DNA from: Chitinophaga nivalis
Lineage (GTDB): Bacteria > Bacteroidota > Bacteroidia > Chitinophagales > Chitinophagaceae
DNA length: 64,000 bases
Direction: 5' to 3'
Assembly: GCF_025989125.1 (NCBI RefSeq)
Contig: NZ_JAPDNR010000001.1
Coordinates: 1,842,301-1,906,300, forward strand
The translations under genes were made by a program, and so were the position numbers. Position 1 is the stretch's first letter, and each line of letters opens with the position of its first letter. Positions 26,875 through 35,259 of the stretch are shown here, one piece after another. The notes under the pieces were generated by a model. It did not search any database. It saw only the letters and a program-made list of their open reading frames with translations, and had not been told where the DNA came from.

Positions 26875-27975
26875 TTAAATCAGCTCGTATACCTGTCCTG
26901 GTAAGCATCTTAGCATACTTTGCATTTCCAGATTAAACACAGCCGTAGCCACCTGACTACCGGAAAGCCGGGTTTGGAGATATAATTCATCCAGGTGCCG
27001 CTGCGATTTTTCCCGGAAAAGGGTCATAATCTCCTGTTCTGCGGCAGATAACTCCGGAAACAGTCCTGGCGCTGCCCGGGGTGCCAACGGGGCTTGTTCC
27101 TGCCACCGCATGACGTCCAGGATATCTGCTGCGCAGGTAATCAGCATGGCCTTGTTATTTTTGATCAGATAATTACAGCCGGCTGCCTGTGACTCATGTA
27201 CCCGCCCCGGAATGCAGAACACATCCCGGTTGTAGCCGTTAGCTAGGTCTGCAGTAATCAATGAGCCGCCACCCAGGCCACTTTCAATCACAATGGTGGC
27301 ATCGCAAAGCCCCGCTACAATGCGATTGCGCCTGGGGAAATTCTGGCGGTCCGGTTGAGTCTGACTCATATAGTCCGTCAGTAACCCGCCCTGCTCCAGC
27401 ATTTGCACGGCAATCTGCTTGTGTGCCGGCGGATAAATGCGGTCCAGTCCGTGCGCCAATACCCCGATGGTAGGCAGTTGATGTAGCAGTGCCGCCTGAT
27501 GGGCAATAATGTCTATACCATACGCCAAACCACTGACAAGGGTAACTCCTGCTGCTGCCAGCTCCTGTACCAGTTGCTCACAGATCATTTTGCCATATGC
27601 AGAAGGATGCCGGGTGCCCACCATGTTTACCATCCGGGAAGGATTGAGTGTTGCATTGCCTTTGAAATACAACATCGCCGGACTGTCATAGCATTGTAAC
27701 AACCGTTGCGGATATGCTGGATCTGTACAGAATAAAGGCTGTATATGATATTTTTGTATAAAGCTGATTTCTTTTTCTATGGCAGTAAAATCACGGAAAT
27801 GAAGGATGGCAGCAGCCCTGATAACCCCTACTGTCTCTATTCTTTCCAGCTCATATTTTTTTGCTTTAAAGATGTGGGCAGCACTGCCGAAATGTTCCAA
27901 TAACTTCTTAATAATAACATCTCCGATTAATGGTATCCGTGTTAATGCAATCTGATACATTAATTCATCGGGCAT
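26875..27975 (-). CDS. dprA: DNA-processing protein DprA (Smf)
   Basis: DprA loads RecA on incoming single-stranded DNA during natural transformation and is widespread even in strains not known to be competent. The 366-residue protein has an N-terminal helix-hairpin-helix region (about 1-65, ALTRIPLIGDVIIKKLL), the Rossmann-like core with MVGTRHPSAYG, SGLAYGIDIIAH, GLDRIYPP and NFPRRNRIVAGL, and a C-terminal winged helix (about 300-366). I use the ATG at 27975; a TTG three codons upstream is in frame but less likely. Confidence 0.94.
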   Translation of the reverse strand: MPDELMYQIALTRIPLIGDVIIKKLLEHFGSAAHIFKAKKYELERIETVGVIRAAAILHFRDFTAIEKEISFIQKYHIQPLFCTDPAYPQRLLQCYDSPAMLYFKGNATLNPSRMVNMVGTRHPSAYGKMICEQLVQELAAAGVTLVSGLAYGIDIIAHQAALLHQLPTIGVLAHGLDRIYPPAHKQIAVQMLEQGGLLTDYMSQTQPDRQNFPRRNRIVAGLCDATIVIESGLGGGSLITADLANGYNRDVFCIPGRVHESQAAGCNYLIKNNKAMLITCAADILDVMRWQEQAPLAPRAAPGLFPELSAAEQEIMTLFREKSQRHLDELYLQTRLSGSQVATAVFNLEMQSMLRCLPGQVYELI

Positions 27976-28037
27976 AACAAACAATTTGTAATTAAATTAC
28001 AATTTTCCTTCTTTACTTTTTTATCCGCAGCACGAAT

Positions 28038-28045
28038 TATTTTTG
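28038..28045 (+). promoter_or_regulatory. -7 promoter box for the e(P4)-type phosphatase
   Basis: TATTTTTG, a perfect TAnnTTTG, 21 bases before the ATG at 28067. The spacer region is AT-rich without an obvious TTTG. Confidence 0.45.
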
Positions 28046-28066
28046 TAACCTCAAATAGAAAATTTT

Positions 28067-28873
28067 ATGATCAGGAAACGGTTATGGATAAGTGTATTAT
28101 TGTTAGGTATGTTGGCATGTAAAACAACACAACCTGTGGTTACCCAAAATACCACTGCCCCACTGCTGCCCAAAGGGCCGGCATGGGCGGCGCTGTATCA
28201 GCAGCAATCCGGTGAATACAAGGCGTTGTGTCTGCAGGCCTATCAGCTGGCAGCATGGCGGTTAGATCAATACCTGGCACAACGGGGAAATAAACCACTG
28301 GCAGTAGTGACAGACATTGATGAAACAGTATTGGATAACAGTCCTTATTCTGTACATCAGGCATTGAGCGGAAAAACCTATGATGAAAAAAGCTGGGCAG
28401 AATGGACCGCTAAAGCCAGTGCAGATACGGTACCCGGAGCACCTGCCTTTTTTAAATATGCGGCTTCCAGAAATGTAACCGTGTTTTATATCACCAACAG
28501 AGTAGCGGCTGAAAAAGAAGCAACCCTGAAAAACCTGCAGCAGTACGGGTTCCCGAATGCTGATGCACAACACCTGTTGCTGAAAACAACTACCTCCGGT
28601 AAAGAACCACGCCGGCAGGAAGTGTTGAAACAGTATGAAATTGTGTTATTGTTTGGAGATAACCTGAGCGACTTTTCCGACATCTTCGATAAAAAGCCAT
28701 ATGCTGTCAGAAACGAAACGGCATTGAAGGCTGCTGCCAACTTCGGCAGCCGCTTTATTGTGCTGCCCAACCCGATGTATGGCGATTGGGAAGGCGCTTT
28801 GTATAATTATCAATATAACCTTTCCACACAACAGAAAGACTCCGTGATGCAAAGCCGGTTGAAGAATTACTGA
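28067..28873 (+). CDS. 5'-nucleotidase, lipoprotein e(P4) family (acid phosphatase)
   Basis: A 268-residue HAD-superfamily IIIB lipoprotein. Lipobox LGMLAC puts the lipidated cysteine at residue 18. The catalytic DxD is D83/D85 in VTDIDETVLDNSPYS, the threonine motif is FYITNR near 139-144, and the acid motif GDNLSDF lies near 197-203. Family members dephosphorylate 5'-nucleotides and NMN on the outer membrane to allow nucleoside or NAD precursor uptake. The gene stands alone and converges on the DUF1569 gene. Confidence 0.93.
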   Translation: MIRKRLWISVLLLGMLACKTTQPVVTQNTTAPLLPKGPAWAALYQQQSGEYKALCLQAYQLAAWRLDQYLAQRGNKPLAVVTDIDETVLDNSPYSVHQALSGKTYDEKSWAEWTAKASADTVPGAPAFFKYAASRNVTVFYITNRVAAEKEATLKNLQQYGFPNADAQHLLLKTTTSGKEPRRQEVLKQYEIVLLFGDNLSDFSDIFDKKPYAVRNETALKAAANFGSRFIVLPNPMYGDWEGALYNYQYNLSTQQKDSVMQSRLKNY

Positions 28874-28899
28874 TTACTTTATTATAAGCGATAAAGCAT

Positions 28900-28946
28900 A
28901 TTGGCCCATAAACTCAGTGCAGGAGCAGCTGAGTTTACGGGCCAAT
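28900..28946. terminator. Bidirectional terminator between convergent genes
   Basis: Arms 28900-28917 and 28929-28946 pair over 18 positions with one mismatch, 11-base loop. It separates the e(P4)-type gene from the convergent DUF1569 gene. Confidence 0.8.
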
Positions 28947-28979
28947 GTATTTTATTACCTGCGTCAACAGGCGACGTTT

Positions 28980-29441
28980 TTACAAGACCGCAAATTGCCG
29001 GAAGTGGTGTTCGATATGTTTTTTATGAAACAGTAACCACTCATTATAATCCAGCAGGCCGAAAATATGATGTACGGTTTGCCGTTCGGGCAGCTGTTGA
29101 AAGTAGGTATGAAAATTATTTACTTCCTCCAGTAGTCTGTCTGCCGCTGTGGCAATATCGGCTGCCCTGGGAGGTGGTGGTATCTCGCCCTGGAGTGGGC
29201 TCGGCGTATGACGTCTTATTTCCTGATCGTTGTGCAGGAACGCTTTGTACTGGTCTATCTTTTCAGGAGGGGTTACTACCTCCTGCGGCCCCTTCGTGTT
29301 GCAGGATGCCTGTAACGCAGCGCCCAGGTGCTCCAGCATCTGTATCGCATTCATCTTTCCCCATACAGCAGGCGTATCTTCGTGTAGTCGTTCGAGATAG
29401 ACCGTCAGTTGAGGAGCTGTTAAAAAATCGGTTGCCATCAT
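28980..29441 (-). CDS. DUF1569 (DinB-like) protein
   Basis: A 153-residue protein of the DUF1569 group, a branch of the DinB four-helix superfamily. Visible features are WGKMNAIQMLEHLG, with a histidine at about residue 37, and the C-terminal K-K-H-I-E-H-H-F segment with three His that could be metal ligands. Function is unknown. The plus strand over the same bases is also open for about 180 codons, but that reading has no recognisable features and this one does. The gene is 21 bases downstream of the PorE-like gene and is probably its operon partner. Confidence 0.8.
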   Translation of the reverse strand: MMATDFLTAPQLTVYLERLHEDTPAVWGKMNAIQMLEHLGAALQASCNTKGPQEVVTPPEKIDQYKAFLHNDQEIRRHTPSPLQGEIPPPPRAADIATAADRLLEEVNNFHTYFQQLPERQTVHHIFGLLDYNEWLLFHKKHIEHHFRQFAVL

Positions 29442-29462
29442 ATTGGTGGTTTTAATGGATAA

Positions 29463-31346
29463 CTACATACTGATAATCCGGAATACGGTACGCCTGTTGG
29501 CAGCACGCCCATCTTCGGTATCATTGGTGGCGATTGGCTGTGTTTCTCCAAAGCCTTTCGCTGTCAGCCGGCTTGCAGCAATGCCTTTTCCAGTCAGGTA
29601 TTTCACCACTGCTTTGGCCCGGTTTTCTGATAACAACAGGTTGTCTTTATCACTGCCAACATTGTCGGTATGACCAGCTATTTCAATTTTCACGGTTGGA
29701 TTATCCTGTAAAAGATTCACCAGTTTATTCAGTTCTGTCAGCGATGCCGGTTTCAGGTCATAGGCCTTACTGTCGAAGAAAATATTATGCAGGATAATAC
29801 TGGCATTGGCTGCCAGTGGTTGTAGTGGAATGTTTTTTTCAAACGGAATGCCTGGGTTATGTGTTTTCAGTGAGAAATTATCTGAGTAAAAAAGATACCC
29901 TTTTTTATTGACATGAAAAGCATAATCTTTCCCTACCGGCAGTGGTGCGAGGAAATCGCCGTTCTCGTTGGTACGTACGGCTGCAATGGTATAACCACCC
30001 TGCAGGTCAATCACATCAATATTAGCTGTCAGCCGGGCATGGGAAAGGGTATCATACACATAACCTTTTACATACAAAGTTTGCAGCGGCCGGGCTTCCG
30101 GATATAGTTCAAAACTATAGATATCCAGTGCGCCGCGGGTATCGGAACGATCGGAAGCAAAGTAGGCAGTTTTGCCATTGGCTTCTACGACGAGGGAGGC
30201 ATCTTCATCGATGGTATTGATAGGATATCCCAGGTTGGTAGCAGGCCCCCAGCTGCCGTCCGGTTGCCGCCGGGAATAGAAAATATCCAGGCCACCATAA
30301 CCCGGGTGACCATTGGATGCGAAATACAGCGTTTGCCCGTCGGCATGGATAAAAGGAGTGGTTTCCCGGCCGCCGGTGTTGATGTTGGGGCCTAACCGTT
30401 GCGGTACACTCCACTGTCCGTTTTGCTGCCGCGTAGTCACAAAAATATCCGCGCCGCTTTCCGGTGTTTCCCGGGCAAAATACAGGGTTTGGTTATCGGC
30501 AGATAAACAAGGCTGTGATTCCCAGTCGCGGGTGTTAACCGGTGCCCCCAGGTTTTTGGGAGCCGTCCAGCCGGTAGCTGTTTTTTCTGAGTAATAAAGG
30601 TCGCAGCTGCCTCTCCCTTCCGGAAATTCACAACCGGTAAATATCAGTAAGCTGCCATCCTGGGAAATATTCTGTGCGCCTTCATTGAAAGAGGAGTTCA
30701 CTGGTTCGCCCATATTCTGTGCGGGTTGCCAGCCGGTGCTATCCCGATGGCTGATATAAAAATCTTCATTCCGTCCGTTTACCCGGCGGGTATAAATAAG
30801 GGTCTTACTATCGATGGTGAGCGAAGGAAAATATTCCGGGTCTTTGCTGTTGATAGGATCGCCCAGGTTTTGCGGCTGAAAGGGAACCGTATGTTGTTGT
30901 TGGACGGCAAAGGTGTAGTTGGTTTTCAGTTTTTCTGCTGCCGGATTTTTAGATTTGGCAACGGCGAGATACTGACTGATTAACTGTAACGCCCCTACGA
31001 AATTTCCGGTTCCTGCCAGTGCTTTGGAATAAGGTACCATCACGGGGCGAAGTCCGCTGCTATCCAGCTGTTTTAATTGTTCAAAGGCCCGGACAGCGGC
31101 CGCATAGTTTTTCATTTCTACATAACACAGGCCCATTTGTCCGTATGCGTCGGTGAAGCCTGGCGCAATTTTCAGGGCATCCTGCAGCCATTTGATGGCT
31201 TCCTGCGACTGATAGGTACGTACCGCATCTACTGCACGGTCAAAACTGGCTTTGGCTTTCTTTGGTGCGGTTTCATAGGTGACCGTTTGCGCGTGCACTG
31301 CTGATGCACATAAACAAGCGAATAGTAACAGCAAGGTATTTTTCAT
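29463..31346 (-). CDS. PorE-like OmpA-family envelope protein (TPR, PD40, CRD, OmpA)
   Basis: A 627-residue secreted protein with signal peptide (to SAVHAQ, about residue 20), TPR repeats (about 28-135), a PD40/WD40-like propeller (about 150-405, repeated YFPSLTIDSKTLIYT-type blades), a carboxypeptidase-regulatory-like domain (about 415-490), and a C-terminal OmpA peptidoglycan-binding domain (about 505-625; AGHTDNVGSDKDN and SENRAKAV). This order matches PorE of Porphyromonas gingivalis, which anchors type IX secretion parts to the cell wall. Bacteroidota carry many such proteins, so the specific PorE role is not proven. Confidence 0.85.
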   Translation of the reverse strand: MKNTLLLLFACLCASAVHAQTVTYETAPKKAKASFDRAVDAVRTYQSQEAIKWLQDALKIAPGFTDAYGQMGLCYVEMKNYAAAVRAFEQLKQLDSSGLRPVMVPYSKALAGTGNFVGALQLISQYLAVAKSKNPAAEKLKTNYTFAVQQQHTVPFQPQNLGDPINSKDPEYFPSLTIDSKTLIYTRRVNGRNEDFYISHRDSTGWQPAQNMGEPVNSSFNEGAQNISQDGSLLIFTGCEFPEGRGSCDLYYSEKTATGWTAPKNLGAPVNTRDWESQPCLSADNQTLYFARETPESGADIFVTTRQQNGQWSVPQRLGPNINTGGRETTPFIHADGQTLYFASNGHPGYGGLDIFYSRRQPDGSWGPATNLGYPINTIDEDASLVVEANGKTAYFASDRSDTRGALDIYSFELYPEARPLQTLYVKGYVYDTLSHARLTANIDVIDLQGGYTIAAVRTNENGDFLAPLPVGKDYAFHVNKKGYLFYSDNFSLKTHNPGIPFEKNIPLQPLAANASIILHNIFFDSKAYDLKPASLTELNKLVNLLQDNPTVKIEIAGHTDNVGSDKDNLLLSENRAKAVVKYLTGKGIAASRLTAKGFGETQPIATNDTEDGRAANRRTVFRIISM

Positions 31347-31451
31347 AATGAAAATTACGAATTACCTATTAACAATAACAAATTGGCCGAAAGATAAGGC
31401 AGTTGTTTGCTGCGTATATCTTCCGGCCAATCTGTTATGATCCAGGTTTTA

Positions 31452-32084
31452 TTAAGGTACCTGTATGTACTTATGGATCTGCAAAGACAGTTCCCATTGC
31501 GGGTTGTCTTTGATGTAATCGATAATCAGGGGTGTCATTTCTGCACTGCGTTCCCATTCAGGCTGCAGGTACAGTTTACAGTGTTTGCCCGCCAGTGCTG
31601 CATATTTCTCAGCCCAGGCAAAATCAGTTTTGTTGTACACCACTACTTTCAGTTCATGCGCCGCTTTACATACTTCCGGTAAAGGTGCTTTGAACTTTTT
31701 AGGCGACAGGGTAATCCAGTCCCAGCTGCCGCTGAGCGGAGAGGAGCCGGATGTTTCCATATGGGTATGAAAACCTGCCTTATGCAGGGCTTTGGTGAGT
31801 GCGTCGAGGTTGTGTAACAAGGGCTCGCCACCGGTAATAACGGCAATACGGCCAGGGTTACGCGCTGCATCTGCCACCAGTTCCGTAATCGGTAACTGCG
31901 GGTGTTTGCTGGCGTCCCAGCTGTCTTTTACATCACACCATACGCAACCGACATCACAGCCGCCCAGTCTGATAAAATAAGCCGCCCTTCCCTGGTGAAA
32001 CCCTTCTCCCTGGATGGTGTAAAAACGTTCCATCACTGGCAAGGTGGCTGTATTGATACTAATATTTGTTGTAATTGCTGACAT
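31452..32084 (-). CDS. queE: 7-carboxy-7-deazaguanine synthase QueE
   Basis: QueE is a radical-SAM enzyme that ring-contracts 6-carboxytetrahydropterin to 7-carboxy-7-deazaguanine in queuosine biosynthesis. The 210-residue protein has the C-x3-C-x2-C iron-sulfur motif at C43, C47 and C50 (GGCDVGCVWCDVKDSW), the F-Y-T-I-Q-G-E-G start and a VITGGEPLLH motif for SAM binding. The queuine-inserting enzyme tgt is also in this window, near 47.5 kb; other que genes are not. Confidence 0.95.
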   Translation of the reverse strand: MSAITTNISINTATLPVMERFYTIQGEGFHQGRAAYFIRLGGCDVGCVWCDVKDSWDASKHPQLPITELVADAARNPGRIAVITGGEPLLHNLDALTKALHKAGFHTHMETSGSSPLSGSWDWITLSPKKFKAPLPEVCKAAHELKVVVYNKTDFAWAEKYAALAGKHCKLYLQPEWERSAEMTPLIIDYIKDNPQWELSLQIHKYIQVP

Positions 32085-32125
32085 GACTTACTTCACAAAT
32101 GTCCGGTATTATACCGGCATTTCTT

Positions 32126-33013
32126 TTAATTCATACTTCCTTTCAGGCCGATGGCGGCGTGGTAGGTGTTTTTAAGCAAAGCAGCAATAGTCATGGGTCC
32201 TACGCCACCTGGTACCGGAGAAATGTAGCTGCACTTAGGCGCTACTTCATCAAACTTCACATCTCCTTTCAGGCGGAATCCGCTTTTCTTGCTGGCGTCT
32301 TCTACCCGGTTAATACCTACATCTACGATTACTGCGCCTTCTTTTACCATATCTGCGGTTACAAAGTCCGGTTTACCGATCGCAGCGATGATAATATCTG
32401 CCTGTTTACAAATTTCTGCCAGATTATGTGTCTGGGAGTGGGTGAGGGTAACTGTGCAGTTGCCCGGATTGGTATTGCGGCTCAGTAAGATGCTCATCGG
32501 TGTACCCACAATATGGCTGCGGCCGATTACTACGGCGTGTTTGCCCTTGGTGGGAATATTGTAATGTTCCAGCATCAGCATAATGCCGTATGGTGTGGCC
32601 GGAATGAAAGCAGGTAAACCGCTTACCATTTTACCCACATTCATCGGATGGAAACCATCCACGTCTTTGCTGGGATCTATAGTATTGATAACCAATTCTT
32701 CGCTGATATGTTTAGGCAGTGGTAACTGTACCAGGATACCATCGATATCAGGATTTTCGTTGAGCAGGATAATCTGATCCAGCAGATGCTTTTCAGAGAT
32801 CTGGGCATCAAAGCGGAAGAGTGTGGAATTATACCCGCATTCAGCACATGACTTTACTTTGGATGCTACGTAGGTTTCACTTGCAGGATTGTTACCTACC
32901 AGAATGGCTGCCAGGTGAGGAACCTTTTTACCAGCGGCCTTTAACTCAGCCACCTGAGCGGCTAATTGGGCTTTTATAGCCTCAGAAACTAGTTTACCGT
33001 CTAAAATTTGCAT
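32126..33013 (-). CDS. folD: Bifunctional methylenetetrahydrofolate dehydrogenase/cyclohydrolase FolD
   Basis: FolD interconverts 5,10-methylene-THF, methenyl-THF and 10-formyl-THF with NADP+. The 295-residue protein has the catalytic lysine in SETYVASKVKS, DGILVQLPLPKH, the VVIGRSHIVGTP Rossmann motif and the C-terminal PVPGGVGPMTIAALL. I choose the ATG at 33013 because a perfect -7 box (33017-33024) overlaps the alternative TTG at 33019; the mRNA would start about at the ATG. It lies 41 bases before queE, in the same direction. Confidence 0.96.
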   Translation of the reverse strand: MQILDGKLVSEAIKAQLAAQVAELKAAGKKVPHLAAILVGNNPASETYVASKVKSCAECGYNSTLFRFDAQISEKHLLDQIILLNENPDIDGILVQLPLPKHISEELVINTIDPSKDVDGFHPMNVGKMVSGLPAFIPATPYGIMLMLEHYNIPTKGKHAVVIGRSHIVGTPMSILLSRNTNPGNCTVTLTHSQTHNLAEICKQADIIIAAIGKPDFVTADMVKEGAVIVDVGINRVEDASKKSGFRLKGDVKFDEVAPKCSYISPVPGGVGPMTIAALLKNTYHAAIGLKGSMN

Positions 33014-33016
33014 GTG

Positions 33017-33024
33017 CAAAGGTA
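33017..33024 (-). promoter_or_regulatory. -7 promoter box for folD
   Basis: TACCTTTG on the minus strand ends four bases before the folD ATG, implying a leaderless transcript. No matching -33 element found. Confidence 0.5.
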
Positions 33025-33116
33025 AGGAAAAAGCAGAAATCTGCCGGGAGAATTACATTACAGGGAGATGACAGGGGAAGTGGCAGGCTGGAAATACAGG
33101 AGGCGAAAGAAAAAAA

Positions 33117-33147
33117 GTTCACCCAAAATGTTTGATTTTGGGTGAAC
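33117..33147 (-). terminator. Intrinsic terminator, pckA side
   Basis: A perfect 13-bp stem (33117-33129 and 33135-33147) with a five-base loop. On the minus strand it is followed by seven T residues (33116-33110), so it is a classic rho-independent terminator for transcripts coming from pckA. The 33014-33328 gap also holds the hairpin at 33186-33220 and no gene. Confidence 0.88.
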
Positions 33148-33185
33148 CCCAGCGTGTCTTTAAATGAATAAGTTGTCGCAGTTCA

Positions 33186-33220
33186 GCAAAACAAGTTCCC
33201 GGGAAAGGAACCTGTTTTGC
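33186..33220 (-). terminator. Second hairpin between pckA and its terminator
   Basis: Arms 33186-33199 and 33207-33220 pair over 14 positions with one mismatch, seven-base loop. It precedes the stronger terminator and may stabilise the pckA mRNA 3' end. Confidence 0.55.
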
Positions 33221-33328
33221 TCAGGCATTGCGCCCGTCAGAACGTACGTTGTGGAAATTTATAAGGCAAAACTTTATAATAAGGTTACTCATTGTCGCGT
33301 GCAATAAGCTCACTCAGATCACATTTGA

Positions 33329-34927
33329 TTATCCGATTTTCGGAGCAGCAGCTAAGATCTCTGCTTCTGCAGCGGATGCGTATTTCTCGAAATTGCGTAC
33401 AAACTGGGTAGCCAGGTCTTTTGCCTGTGCATCGTATGCCGCTTTATCTTCCCAGGTATTGCGTGGGTCCAGAATTTCATCCGGAACACCAGGGCAGCTG
33501 GCAGGAACTTCGAAACCAAATACACTATGTGCCTGGAAGGTTGCATTAGTCAGTTCGCCATTTAAGGCAGCGGTAATCATCGCACGGGTGTAAGCCAGTT
33601 TAATACGGTTACCAATGCCATAGGCACCACCTGTCCAACCTGTGTTGATGAGCCATACGTTTACATCGTATTTACGCATTCTTTCGCCCAGCATCTGTGC
33701 ATACTGCGCAGGGTGCAGCGGGAGGAAAGGTGCGCCAAAACATGCGCTGAAAGTAGATTTAGGTTCGGTGATACCAGCTTCGGTACCCGCTACTTTAGCA
33801 GTATAGCCGGAAATGAACTGGTACATCGCCTGACCTGGAGACAGCCTGGAAATTGGCGGTAATACGCCATAAGCGTCGCAGGTGAGGAAGAAGATGTTTT
33901 TAGGAATACCACCTACAGAAGGTTCCAGTGCATTGTCGATATAAGGCAACGGATAAGATACGCGGGTATTTTCCGTAATGCTTTTATCGGCGTAGTTAAC
34001 GGTTTGGGTGCCCGGGAAGAAAGTAATGTTCTCCAGCAAAGCGCCTTCACGTACTGCACGGAAGATCTGTGGTTCTTTTTCTTCGGTCAGATCAATACAT
34101 TTTGCATAGCATCCGCCTTCGAAATTGAATACACCGGAAGCTGTCCAGCCATGCTCATCATCACCGATCAGTTTGCGGGATGGATCAGCACTCAGCGTGG
34201 TTTTTCCGGTACCGCTCAGACCAAAGAAAATAGCTGTGTCGCCATTATCTCCCTGGTTGGCAGAGCAGTGCATGCTCAGCACATTTTTGTTGTGCGGCAG
34301 TACATAGTTGAGGATGGTGAAAATACCTTTTTTGATTTCTCCGGTATAAGCGCTACCGCCTATGATGATCACTTTTTTAGTGAAGTTTACAACGGAGAAG
34401 TTTTGCTGACGGGTACCGTCTGTAGCAGGATCAGCGAGGCAGCCGGGCGCCTGAATCACAGTCCAGTCGGTATGCATGTAGTCCAGCTCTTCTTCTGCAG
34501 GGCGGAGAAACATGTTATACGCAAACAGGCTTGACCATGGCAGCTCAGTCACCACTTTGATATTTACCCGGTAATCTTCATCAGCGCAGGCGTAGCAGTC
34601 GCGTACCCACACATCTTTACCGGAAAAATAGCTGGTGATTTTGCTATATAGACGATCAAAATTTTCCTCAGAAATGGGAATGTTAAAATCATTCCAGTTT
34701 ACCGTATCGGCAGTGATCGTGTCTTTAACGATAAACTTGTCTTTAGGAGAACGGCCGGTGAAAGTGCCCGTATTCACTGCAAGGGCGCCGGTGTCTGATA
34801 ATACTCCCTGTTTTCTGGCAATAGTTTGCTCTGCCAGTTTCTCAGGAGAAAGTTGATAATAAACGTTAGACGCGTTCTCTATGCCTAATTCCCGTAAGTC
34901 AGCAACAGGATTCCTTACGCTACTCAT
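33329..34927 (-). CDS. pckA: Phosphoenolpyruvate carboxykinase (ATP)
   Basis: PckA converts oxaloacetate and ATP to PEP and CO2, the entry to gluconeogenesis (or fixes CO2 in reverse). The 532-residue length and motifs are those of the ATP type: TGRSPKDKFIV, a kinase-1a P-loop GLSGTGKTTLS, the metal-binding LIGDDEHGW, and the C-terminal NTGWTGGAYG(I)G followed by R-x-K-L. I use the ATG at 34927; another two codons upstream is possible. A good promoter and a set of GACAAT repeats lie in the divergent region shared with the aminopeptidase gene. Confidence 0.96.
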   Translation of the reverse strand: MSSVRNPVADLRELGIENASNVYYQLSPEKLAEQTIARKQGVLSDTGALAVNTGTFTGRSPKDKFIVKDTITADTVNWNDFNIPISEENFDRLYSKITSYFSGKDVWVRDCYACADEDYRVNIKVVTELPWSSLFAYNMFLRPAEEELDYMHTDWTVIQAPGCLADPATDGTRQQNFSVVNFTKKVIIIGGSAYTGEIKKGIFTILNYVLPHNKNVLSMHCSANQGDNGDTAIFFGLSGTGKTTLSADPSRKLIGDDEHGWTASGVFNFEGGCYAKCIDLTEEKEPQIFRAVREGALLENITFFPGTQTVNYADKSITENTRVSYPLPYIDNALEPSVGGIPKNIFFLTCDAYGVLPPISRLSPGQAMYQFISGYTAKVAGTEAGITEPKSTFSACFGAPFLPLHPAQYAQMLGERMRKYDVNVWLINTGWTGGAYGIGNRIKLAYTRAMITAALNGELTNATFQAHSVFGFEVPASCPGVPDEILDPRNTWEDKAAYDAQAKDLATQFVRNFEKYASAAEAEILAAAPKIG

Positions 34928-34960
34928 TTGCATAAAAGCAAGATTGTTTTGGTGTAAAAG

Positions 34961-34990
34961 CAAAACTAGGGATTTTTTGATATTGTCAAA
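34961..34990 (-). promoter_or_regulatory. Promoter for pckA
   Basis: On the minus strand TTTG (34990-34987) and TAGTTTTG (34968-34961) are separated by 18 bases, close to the Bacteroidota consensus. Predicted start near 34956, leader about 29 bases. Confidence 0.65.
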
Positions 34991-35048
34991 TTTTATCCGT
35001 GTTACACCACTGAAATTTAGACAATTACGGTATTGTTCCAGACAATTA
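34982..35048. repeat. GACAAT repeats in the pckA upstream region
   Basis: AGACAATTA occurs at 35019-35027 and 35040-35048, two direct copies 21 bases apart (two helical turns). The inverted core ATTGTC at 34982-34987 overlaps the pckA -33 element. This is a candidate operator. The rest of the 325-base gap (34928-35259) is AT-rich and has no gene. Confidence 0.4.
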
Positions 35049-35227
35049 TTGCAATATCTTCAATATCGATCCATTTTCCTTGTAGGTTTATCAAACGCTC
35101 GGCGTGTTAATATAACATTAAGTATTTGCAATTGGGCATTAGTACGATTTTGTCATTTAAACGTGCAGATATTGACCGATTTGCCGGTTCTCAAAATTTC
35201 ACCTGTCGCTAAATCCCAAAATTTACC

Positions 35228-35235
35228 TAGGTTTG
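35228..35235 (+). promoter_or_regulatory. -7 promoter box for the M24 aminopeptidase gene
   Basis: TAGGTTTG, a perfect TAnnTTTG, 24 bases before the ATG at 35260. No clear -33 element. Confidence 0.45.
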
Positions 35236-35259
35236 GAACCACATTTGAAATCAAGAGAT

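Noticed and set aside
28901..29455. Long plus-strand open frame (about 184 codons) over the DUF1569 gene
   Set aside because: The minus-strand reading has a recognisable DUF1569 protein and sits in an operon; the plus frame has no motif and begins inside a terminator.
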